A DNA stretch of 5,388 nt from CAUZSN01 sp963582345 (GTDB lineage: Bacteria > Planctomycetota > Planctomycetia > Planctomycetales > Planctomycetaceae): NCBI GenBank assembly GCA_963582345.1, contig CAUZSN010000169.1, forward strand, positions 1-5,388, given 5' to 3'. The notes below the pieces were generated by a model, which did not search any database, was not told where the DNA came from, and worked only from the letters and a program-made list of their open reading frames with translations. The stretch's first letter is position 1. Every line of letters begins with the position of its first letter. Shown in pieces: positions 1-4,819 of the stretch. A program made the translations under genes and the position numbers.

Positions 1-392
1 GCATCGAAGACAAGGGCCTAAAGATTCTGGGTATGAAAATGCTGCAGATCACCGTGGAACTTGCAAAGACACACTACGCTGATCACGTCGACAAGGCGTT
101 TTACCCGTTATTGGAGCAGTTCATCACATCAGGTCCAGTAATCGCACTTGTCGCCGAAGGGCCTGACGCCGTGTCAACTGTCCGTGACATGATGGGGCCG
201 ACAAACGGACGCGACGCCATCGCGGGTACAATTCGTGGCGATTACGGACTTAGCCGTCAGTTGAACCTGATTCACGGCAGCGACAGTCCAGAAGCCGCCA
301 AACGTGAAATTGAAATCTATTTCTCTCCGGATGAGTTGCTCGACTATGATACAACGCTCGGCGAATGGGTGTGCGCGCCCGATGAAAAGTAG
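1..392 (+). CDS. ndk: Nucleoside diphosphate kinase, 5'-truncated by window edge
   Basis: Nucleoside diphosphate kinase moves the terminal phosphate between nucleoside tri- and diphosphates through a phosphohistidine and balances cytoplasmic NTP/dNTP pools. The open frame enters from the left edge (first full codon at 3) and stops with TAG at 390-392, giving 129 visible residues. The family usually has about 140-150, so roughly the first 25-30 residues, including the conserved N-terminal IKPD lysine motif, lie outside. Visible family signatures are KGLKI.GMKML, the HYADH segment, FITSGPV, the MGPTN and GTIRGD.G nucleotide-binding segments, and the active-site motif HGSDSPE with the catalytic histidine at codon 273-275. 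The ATG at 33 is internal (the KMLQ methionine region), not the start. The C-terminus, after the usual ending near the IYFSPDEL segment, carries about 17 further residues, a modest tail. It converges with thrS. Identification is firm from the motifs. Confidence 0.95.
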   Translation, partial: IEDKGLKILGMKMLQITVELAKTHYADHVDKAFYPLLEQFITSGPVIALVAEGPDAVSTVRDMMGPTNGRDAIAGTIRGDYGLSRQLNLIHGSDSPEAAKREIEIYFSPDELLDYDTTLGEWVCAPDEK

Positions 393-435
393 AATATTTT
401 GTTCTCGCGACGGATTTTGTTCACCCAATCAATTG

Positions 436-450
436 TCGAATCGCATTCGA
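436..450. terminator. Small perfect hairpin in ndk/thrS convergent gap
   Basis: TCGAAT (436-441) and ATTCGA (445-450) form a perfect 6-bp stem with a 3-base CGC loop, 44 bases after the ndk stop. There is no T-run on either side, so it is not a classic intrinsic terminator. A role in ending ndk or thrS transcription is inferred only from its place between two convergent genes. Confidence 0.2.
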
Positions 451-590
451 AAGTTCGAAATTGACTTTGCAATCTTCATGATGTGCTACCATTGCTGTTA
501 GCGACGACGTTCATTTTCGCCCTTCTGGAACCGTCTCTCGCAGCGATCATAGGATGTCCATAAAAAACGACACTGAAACTTGACCAGAGT

Positions 591-610
591 CAGAAAATTT
601 TTGATTTCTG
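591..610. terminator. Weak A/T-rich hairpin after thrS stop
   Basis: CAGAAA (591-596) and TTTCTG (605-610) can pair around an eight-base AT-rich loop. It lies 34 bases beyond the thrS stop codon. The stem is short and A/T-rich and there is no following U tract, so it is at best a weak bidirectional terminator or 3'-end stabiliser. The remainder of the 393-643 gap shows no gene. Confidence 0.2.
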
Positions 611-643
611 GCAGCGTACGTTTGAGATCAATCATAATCGAGA

Positions 644-2827
644 CTAATACTCGTACTGTTCCGAACATCCACCGTCCAATGTGCTAAAGGTCGACTTGAT
701 CGCTTGCCGGACTCGACGTTCGACCGCTTCTTGTTGCAACTTGGCGATCGCTTCTTCGATCGGCATCGAGCCGATCCGCCCTTCAATGCGATCCCGGACG
801 TCAACCGTGTCCTGCACTTGTTCCCTCGGGCCGACACATATCATGTAGGGGATCAATTCCAACTGGGCATCGCGGACCTTGGCTTGCATCTTGGCGTTGC
901 GGAAGTCGGTCGTGACTCGGAAACCTGCCTCGCGAAATCGTCGTTCCACTACGTCCGCGTACTCGTTTGACTTTTCACTCAAAGGAATCACACGTACCTG
1001 TTCGGGTGCTAGCCACAATGGAAACGCGCCGGCAAAGTGTTCGATCAACATTCCCACAAACCGCTCCATCGAACCAAACGGGGCGCGATGAATCATTACA
1101 GGCCGATGTGCCCGATTGTCCGGGCCGATGTATTCTAACTCGAAGCGTTCTGGCAGGTTGTAGTCAAGCTGAACAGTGCCCAACTGCCACTCACGCCCAA
1201 TGCAGTCACGAACCATGAAATCGGCTTTCGGCCCGTAAAAGGCAGCTTCGCCTTTCAGCGGCTCGAAAGTCAGTTTCATTTCGTTCAAGACGCGTTCGAG
1301 GGCGGCTTCGGCTTTGTCCCAGTTTTCACTGCTGCCCACATATTTGTCGCTCTCAACATCGCGCAAAGACAATTGGATACGATAGTCATCCAGACCGACG
1401 CTTTTCAGCACGAACTGAGTCAGTTCCAATGTTGCGCGGAATTCATCTTCCACCTGATCCGGAGTACAGAACAAGTGAGCATCATCCTGAGTGAGCCCCC
1501 GCACGCGCAGCAACCCGGACAATTCGCCCGATTGCTCATGCCGGTATACCGTCCCGAATTCGGCTAGCCGAACGGGTAAACTTCGGTAACTGCGCGGCAA
1601 TGATTTGTAGATTTGCACATGATGAGGGCAGTTCATCGGTTTTAGCAAATACCGTTCCTGGTGCAGTTCCCAGCTTCGCAAAGCCGCGATCTTCTTATCT
1701 TTCGCGTCACCGATATCGTAGTCGCCTAAGTCACAACCAAGGATATGGGCTGTGTTCAGCAAATGCGACTCCTGGTCGGCCGACAAATCATCCACACGAA
1801 GTTTTCGAATCCAGAAGTCAACCATTTGGCCGCCGTCGTGTCCAAAAATTGGGGCGAATTGCGACTCGCGGTAGTACGGAAAATGACCACTCATCTCAAA
1901 CAACTCAACACGTCCGATGTGCGGCGAGTAGACTGGCTGGTACCCACGTTTCAGCAGTTCCGCCTTAATAAAGTCTTCTAGCACACTACGAATGGTCGCC
2001 CCTTTCGGCAACCAGAGACTCAGCCCCTGCCCAACGTCGTGACTAATGTGGAACAAACCCATCTGCTTACCCAGGACGCGATGGTCGCGACGTTTTGCCT
2101 CTTCCAATTGCTTCAAATAGGCGTCCAGATCCTTCTTGTTAAACCACGCCGTTCCGTACAGCCGCTGTAGATGTTTCCCAGTGGCATCGCCTTTCCAATG
2201 CGAACCAGCAACCGAAAGCAGTTTAAACGCCTGGATTCTTCCGGCATCGGGCACGTGCGGTCCTCGGCACAAATCGACAAATTCTCCTTGACGATAGAAA
2301 CTCAAAGTCGCTTCGTCGCCCAAACCCGTGTTGATATGTTCGACCTTCAACTCTTGATTCAGGTCGGCACAAAATTTCAGGGCCTGATTGCGGTCCAACT
2401 TGAAACACTCGAAGGCTTCAGCTTCGGCGACGATCTTCGCCATTTCCGCTTCAATTCTGGGGAAGTCTTCCTCACTAATGGTGTGCTCTAAGTCGAAATC
2501 GTAATAGAACCCATGACCGGTCGTGGGACCGAACGCTAGGCCGACGTTGGGGAATAATCTCATGACGGCTCGAGCCATCACATGAGCTGCCGAATGCCGC
2601 ATAACGGCCAGAGCTTCCGAGTCTCGATTGGTCAATAGCCTTAACGAAACGGGCTGCGCGTCGGCCACATTCGACAGTGGCCAGGTGGCATCGACTATGG
2701 TGCCGTTCACTTCGGCCAATAACGTCGCTGCTGCCAGCCGCTCACCAATAATCTTGGCGACATCGAGCGCCGTGCTGCCGTCGGGATATTCGTTAACATT
2801 ACCGTCAGGGAGTTTGACTTGGATCAT
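644..2827 (-). CDS. thrS: Threonine--tRNA ligase (ThrRS) with a motif-2-proximal insertion
   Basis: Charges tRNA-Thr with threonine in the cytoplasm (class II aminoacyl-tRNA synthetase) and edits mischarged serine. It has 727 residues against about 640 for E. coli. Domain order: TGS domain about 1-65; second additional (editing) domain about 70-230 with HxxxH at H78/H82 and C187/H191; catalytic core about 250-610; anticodon-binding domain about 611-705. The zinc ligands expected from E. coli C334/H385/H511 are seen as C400 (KPMNC), H451 (QDDAH) and H580 (MIHRA). Motif 2 arginine is R429 (YRHE) and motif 3 arginine is R589 (GSMERF). About 60 extra residues sit between ESQFAPIF (near 327) and ERYLLKPMNC (391-400). 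An 18-residue tail follows the usual LQQE ending. The ATG is preceded by CATCATACG with no Shine-Dalgarno. An in-frame TAG upstream and the correct TGS start (MIQVKLPDG) support it. It does not neighbour infC-rpmI-rplT here. Confidence 0.98.
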   Translation of the reverse strand: MIQVKLPDGNVNEYPDGSTALDVAKIIGERLAAATLLAEVNGTIVDATWPLSNVADAQPVSLRLLTNRDSEALAVMRHSAAHVMARAVMRLFPNVGLAFGPTTGHGFYYDFDLEHTISEEDFPRIEAEMAKIVAEAEAFECFKLDRNQALKFCADLNQELKVEHINTGLGDEATLSFYRQGEFVDLCRGPHVPDAGRIQAFKLLSVAGSHWKGDATGKHLQRLYGTAWFNKKDLDAYLKQLEEAKRRDHRVLGKQMGLFHISHDVGQGLSLWLPKGATIRSVLEDFIKAELLKRGYQPVYSPHIGRVELFEMSGHFPYYRESQFAPIFGHDGGQMVDFWIRKLRVDDLSADQESHLLNTAHILGCDLGDYDIGDAKDKKIAALRSWELHQERYLLKPMNCPHHVQIYKSLPRSYRSLPVRLAEFGTVYRHEQSGELSGLLRVRGLTQDDAHLFCTPDQVEDEFRATLELTQFVLKSVGLDDYRIQLSLRDVESDKYVGSSENWDKAEAALERVLNEMKLTFEPLKGEAAFYGPKADFMVRDCIGREWQLGTVQLDYNLPERFELEYIGPDNRAHRPVMIHRAPFGSMERFVGMLIEHFAGAFPLWLAPEQVRVIPLSEKSNEYADVVERRFREAGFRVTTDFRNAKMQAKVRDAQLELIPYMICVGPREQVQDTVDVRDRIEGRIGSMPIEEAIAKLQQEAVERRVRQAIKSTFSTLDGGCSEQYEY

Positions 2828-2891
2828 CGTATGATGAGAAAATTTTGAGATTTGTATTCCGTGAATCCACTAGTACGAAAGGCAAACGATG

Positions 2892-2905
2892 CTGCAGGCG
2901 TGACG
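2892..2905 (+). promoter_or_regulatory. CTGCAG/GCGTGACG module at predicted thrS transcription start
   Basis: CTGCAG (2892-2897) is directly followed by GCGTGACG (2898-2905). Both blocks recur in swapped order in the palindrome at 2951-2964. Measured from the predicted thrS -10 box, transcription should begin close to 2900, so a protein bound here could block initiation. An operator role is inferred from the repetition and position only. Confidence 0.3.
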
Positions 2906-2907
2906 AT

Positions 2908-2937
2908 TATATATCTGAGAATCGAAACTCCCGTCAA
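2908..2937 (-). promoter_or_regulatory. Sigma70-type promoter for thrS
   Basis: On the minus strand TTGACG (2937-2932) and TATATA (2913-2908) are separated by 18 bp. The -10 is part of the longer run TATATAAT, so an alternative TATAAT (2911-2906) has a 20-bp spacer. This predicts a transcript start near 2900 and a leader of about 70 nt before the ATG. The leader is too short for a T-box riboswitch and no Shine-Dalgarno is seen in it. The boxes are a good match to consensus; activity is inferred. Confidence 0.5.
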
Positions 2938-2950
2938 CCGTGATTTGTTC

Positions 2951-2972
2951 GCGTGACGCTGCAGTGTCACGC
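2951..2972. promoter_or_regulatory. 22-bp near-perfect palindrome between divergent promoters
   Basis: Half-sites GCGTGACGCTG (2951-2961) and CAGTGTCACGC (2962-2972) are reverse complements except for one G/T position. The palindrome sits 13 bp beyond the thrS -35 box and 14 bp before the tRNA-Val -35 box, a fitting spot for a dimeric regulator of both. As RNA it could also form a stem. No regulator is recognised in the window. Confidence 0.35.
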
Positions 2973-2986
2973 CTTGCATTTTGAGC

Positions 2987-3015
2987 TTGACGATCAACGA
3001 AACAACACGTAACGT
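2987..3015 (+). promoter_or_regulatory. Candidate promoter of tRNA-Val
   Basis: TTGACG (2987-2992) and TAACGT (3010-3015) are spaced by exactly 17 bp. Initiation would fall near 3022, a few bases before the mature tRNA 5' end at 3031. The -35 matches consensus at five positions and the -10 keeps the first two bases and the last T. ACGTAA occurs twice in this leader (3008-3013 and 3022-3027). Confidence 0.42.
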
Positions 3016-3030
3016 TTTTCTACGTAATGT

Positions 3031-3105
3031 GGACGATTAGCTCAGTTTGGTTAGAGCGCCACGTTGACATCGTGGAGGTCGCTGGTTCGAGTCCAGTATC
3101 GTCCA
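3031..3105 (+). tRNA. tRNA-Val (anticodon GAC)
   Basis: Complete cloverleaf. The acceptor GGACGAT (3031-3037) pairs perfectly with ATCGTCC (3098-3104), with discriminator A at 3105. The D stem is GCTC/GAGC (3040-3043/3054-3057). The anticodon stem is CCACG/CGTGG (3059-3063/3071-3075) with loop TTGACAT, placing GAC at 3066-3068 to read GUC (and, by wobble with G34, GUU) valine codons. The T stem is GCTGG/CCAGT with one G-U pair, and the loop TTCGAGT is canonical. No CCA is encoded (3105 is followed by TTT), so the end must be added enzymatically. It stands alone, divergent from thrS. An integrase remnant lies about 110 bp downstream, consistent with the tRNA having served as an integration site. 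Confidence 0.97.
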
Positions 3106-3165
3106 TTTGAATAACTCTTTGCTGATTCGCGACTTACAGCCACCTGCCAAACTCGACAGAGCAGC

Positions 3166-3199
3166 GTGAAGCTGGTTACTACCACTTCACTACCACCTT
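3166..3199 (+). repeat. Hairpin plus tandem ACTACCAC repeats upstream of integrase remnant
   Basis: GTGAAG (3166-3171) pairs with CTTCAC (3185-3190), and inside it TGGT (3173-3176) pairs with ACCA (3181-3184) around a TACT loop. This makes ten pairs with a single bulged C. Overlapping it, ACTACCAC occurs at 3178-3185 and again at 3189-3196, an 11-bp period. The block ends just before the GGGGGA ribosome site of the integrase remnant. Possible meanings are arm-type recombinase binding sites or an operator for the integrase; both are inference. No T-run follows, so a tRNA terminator is less likely. Confidence 0.4.
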
Positions 3200-3213
3200 T
3201 GGGGGAAGCCGCA

Positions 3214-3329
3214 ATGCCGAAAGCAAAACAGAAACCTGCCTATCTGCTTCACAAACCGAACGGTCACGCAGCGTCCTCCACGGATATGGTGTGGAGTCTT
3301 ACGGATGTAAGTGGCTAAAGAATCCCTAA
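3214..3329 (+). pseudogene. Remnant of a tyrosine-type integrase N-terminus, frameshifted
   Basis: After a good ribosome site (GGGGGAAG, 3201-3208, 7 bases before the ATG counted from the A) an ATG opens a 34-codon frame ending at TAA 3316-3318. Its first residues, MPKAKQKPAYLLHKPNGHA, resemble the start of planctomycete phage-type integrases as I remember them (basic MP-K stretch, P-Y-x-x-H-K-x-x-G-x-A). From about 3273 the likeness seems to move to another frame, which reads VLHG...SYGCK to TAA at 3327-3329. That could be the degraded V-x-x-x-G...YGSK segment of the same family. No catalytic domain (R, HxxR, Y) is found downstream. A short expressed peptide cannot be excluded. The match rests on about 19 residues recalled without a search, so certainty is moderate. 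Confidence 0.5.
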
Positions 3330-3458
3330 CTCCGCCGGCCAGTGCAAACACACCACCGCGTTTCCATCTGAACGAAGATAATTGAAGGTTTTGCGGCATG
3401 ATGACCAAGTTTGCGAGTTGTGTGAGGGGGCGACCGCCCGCTACTCTTCCTCGTCAGA
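3330..3458. other. Non-coding, probably decayed sequence
   Basis: No frame on either strand here has a plausible start, composition or recognisable family. A G/C-rich inverted repeat, GGGC/GCCC (3428-3431/3436-3439), lies about 20 bases past the stop of the small minus-strand ORF. It lacks a T-run. The stretch may be worn-down remains of the integrase gene before it, but no residue-level match supports that. Confidence 0.3.
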
Positions 3459-3629
3459 TCATAGATTTTGTTTATCTGCCAATTCTCCTCGGCAGAAAGC
3501 AAAACAACCAGATTCAAATGCCGACACGCCTTGCTGTTGAGTAGAAAATTCAGCCTGACTGACCTGCAAGTCGGCAAACCCAAGACTCACCACCGCGACA
3601 CCAATCTTCAACAAGCTGTTTTTGACCAT
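3459..3629 (-). CDS. Small secreted protein candidate, 56 aa, unknown function
   Basis: A short open frame on the minus strand, from ATG at 3629-3627 to TGA at 3461-3459. The N-terminus reads as a Sec signal peptide: basic MVKNSLLK, hydrophobic IGVAVVSLGFA, and a probable signal peptidase I site VSQA before E27. This leaves a mature peptide of only about 30 residues with two cysteines (C42, C46). An AAGGA ribosome site (3644-3640) lies 10 bases before the ATG, unlike the leaderless-looking starts of thrS and the lipoprotein. It is partly enclosed in a small UUCC/GGAA stem. The codon pattern is unremarkable and I know no family for it. It could be a genuine small exported peptide or the preserved 5' end of a larger secreted gene that broke at the stop. 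A candidate promoter lies upstream at 3736-3708. Confidence 0.45.
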   Translation of the reverse strand: MVKNSLLKIGVAVVSLGFADLQVSQAEFSTQQQGVSAFESGCFAFCRGELADKQNL

Positions 3630-3707
3630 GACGCAAGCTTCCTTGAAGGAATTGAAAAAAGTCAGTTAGTCCGGTCTCAGGGCGTGTGACCCCCCCTCGC
3701 AATGGTG

Positions 3708-3736
3708 ATCCTAATCTGGAGCAGTGTTGAATACAA
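3708..3736 (-). promoter_or_regulatory. Possible promoter of the small secreted ORF
   Basis: On the minus strand TTGTAT (3736-3731) and TAGGAT (3713-3708) are 17 bp apart, about 80 bp before the ATG at 3629. Each box matches consensus at four positions. Between promoter and gene there is a run of seven G on that strand (3696-3690). Weak support. Confidence 0.22.
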
Positions 3737-3828
3737 CATTCAGTCCAGATTCTTCCAGTCCGCACGAACTTGTGATCCTTGTTCGTTCCGCGATAGTCTA
3801 GGGTGCAACTTTTACAGCTGGATTATGA

Positions 3829-3851
3829 GTAATCACTCCTCTAGTGATTAC
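3829..3851 (+). promoter_or_regulatory. Perfect 9-bp inverted repeat just before the lipoprotein start
   Basis: GTAATCACT (3829-3837) and AGTGATTAC (3843-3851) are exact reverse complements around a 5-base CCTCT loop, ending five bases before the ATG at 3857. As RNA it would occupy the place of the ribosome site. As DNA it has the look of a dimer operator. ATTTT follows, too short for a convincing terminator. The function is inferred only from its position. Confidence 0.4.
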
Positions 3852-3856
3852 ATTTT

Positions 3857-4393
3857 ATGGCGATCGCTGCTATGGCCCCGTATCACCGAATCTACCGCGT
3901 TGCTCTAGTCCTGTTGCTAGCTGCTTTCGCGGGATGTGGCGACAATGAATCCCCTGAAATTTCTGCGCCCGTCACCACATGGGACGATTTAGCAGATTGC
4001 TCCACCCAAGACGAGCAAACGAAAACTGAATACAAAAAGAGTCGTGATTTCGACCGCAAGCGCGGAGATATGGACACCGCCATTGCGTGCTACACCGAAG
4101 CTATCCGACTGGATCCGGACTACACAGGGGCCTACATTAGTCGCGGCAACGCGTATCAGGACAAAGACGACTTCGACAAGGCTGCCTCGTTGTCTGGAAT
4201 GGCCAAAGCCCCGCAGAACATTTCCAATACCGTTGCGCCCGACACAAAAAAACAGACAGTTTACATCACTAAGACGGGAACCAAGTACCACCGAGGCCAT
4301 TGCAGATATCTCAGCAAGAGCAAGATTCCAATGTGCCTTCGAAATGCTAAGAAGTTCCGCGAGCCATGTTCCGTCTGTCGTCCGCCAAAATAG
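3857..4393 (+). CDS. Lipoprotein with TPR segment and C-terminal YHRxxC/CxxC domain
   Basis: 178 residues, ending at TAG 4391-4393. The N-terminus is a lipoprotein signal: basic YHRIYR, hydrophobic VALVLLLAAFA, then FAGC with C27 as the expected lipidated residue. This predicts membrane anchoring outside the cytoplasm. Residues about 55-88 form one tetratricopeptide repeat (DMDTAIACYTEAIRLDPDY core). A second begins at 89 (GAYISRGNAY) but breaks after DFDKA near 109. After a linker, residues 134-178 carry VYITKTGTKYH, H145, C149 and a final PCSVCRPP with C171 and C174. This resembles the small metal-binding-like tail seen on some secreted nucleases and metallo-beta-lactamase-fold proteins (YHRxxCxYL...CxxC). 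Zinc binding is inferred. C160 is extra. The ATG at 3872 is an equally possible start and gives a more usual 21-residue signal; neither has a Shine-Dalgarno. Substrate or partner unknown. Confidence 0.8.
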   Translation: MAIAAMAPYHRIYRVALVLLLAAFAGCGDNESPEISAPVTTWDDLADCSTQDEQTKTEYKKSRDFDRKRGDMDTAIACYTEAIRLDPDYTGAYISRGNAYQDKDDFDKAASLSGMAKAPQNISNTVAPDTKKQTVYITKTGTKYHRGHCRYLSKSKIPMCLRNAKKFREPCSVCRPPK

Positions 4394-4447
4394 CGATGGT
4401 CTTTGACACCTTAGTTATTGGGGCTGGCACCTCAAGTTGAATGAAAA

Positions 4448-4777
4448 TTAGGCGGCGAAACTAAAATAGAGACCGACCACTGACAAACACAATAATGCAG
4501 CGCTCATGCAGAAGGAAACTATCCGCAAAAAACGCTGTCTATTATCAAATAAAACGGCTGTGACTTTTGACATCCCCAGTTCAACCGCTGCCCGCCGTAC
4601 GCTAATTGCAATCATCTGGTCAAGCCAAAGATTTAAAATCAGAGCAACCAGAATTGACCACCACAACACGTTGTGCGGAGTCAGCCAAAGGCCATACAAA
4701 GTCACCACCGTCAGCAAGGTAATAAGGTCTATGACACACCCTATGGAAAGGTCTTTGCTAGCTAACAAATCGCTCAA
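4448..4777 (-). CDS. Small three-helix membrane protein, unknown function
   Basis: 109 residues, TAA at 4450-4448. Three hydrophobic segments are visible: about 12-32 (IGCVIDLITLLTVVTLYGLWL), 37-56 (VLWWSILVALILNL and on) and 86-107 (IVSFCMSAALLCLSVVGLYF). The loop between the second and third helices holds R61, R62, K71, R80, R82 and R85, so by the positive-inside rule this loop and the N-terminus face the cytoplasm. No ATG is available: an in-frame TAG lies four codons upstream and the first possible start is TTG at 4777-4775, without a Shine-Dalgarno. Either TTG is used or the 5' end was lost. It begins 42 bp after the stop of the CBM9-like gene on the same strand, so co-transcription is plausible. 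No family recognised. The hydrophobic pattern makes a real gene likely. Confidence 0.65.
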   Translation of the reverse strand: MSDLLASKDLSIGCVIDLITLLTVVTLYGLWLTPHNVLWWSILVALILNLWLDQMIAISVRRAAVELGMSKVTAVLFDNRQRFLRIVSFCMSAALLCLSVVGLYFSFAA

Positions 4778-4819
4778 CCGGAGCGGCGGCTATCTAGAAA
4801 ACGGCAACTGGTCGCGCTC

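Noticed and set aside
1600..1968. 122-codon plus-strand open frame inside thrS
   Set aside because: It is antisense to conserved ThrRS sequence, has no family likeness and no ribosome site. It is a shadow of the real gene, as are the other frames across 644-2827.
2828..2900. T-box or other thrS leader riboswitch
   Set aside because: The predicted leader is only about 70 nt, with no T-box sequence, specifier stem or terminator hairpin.
3190..3408. 72-codon minus-strand frame after the tRNA
   Set aside because: It opposes the integrase remnant, has no ribosome site and no recognisable protein features.
3468..3689. 73-codon plus-strand frame opposite the small secreted ORF
   Set aside because: Its composition is random-looking and rich in H, R, Q and S, with no start signal. 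The opposite strand has the signal peptide and ribosome site.
3106..3856. Second copy of the tRNA-Val 3' end (attR) within the window
   Set aside because: I found no repeat of the T-arm/acceptor sequence downstream; any partner site would be outside the window or lost.
3989..4406. Alternative frames across the lipoprotein gene (minus 3989-4300, plus 4044-4406)
   Set aside because: The lipobox, TPR and Cys motifs lie in the 3857 frame; the others carry no features.
4758..4790. Integron attC half-site (TAACAAATCGCTCAACCGG-like)
   Set aside because: The left end resembles attC, but no matching inverted partner or GTTRRRY core follows within a reasonable distance, and the right side is the CBM9-like coding sequence.
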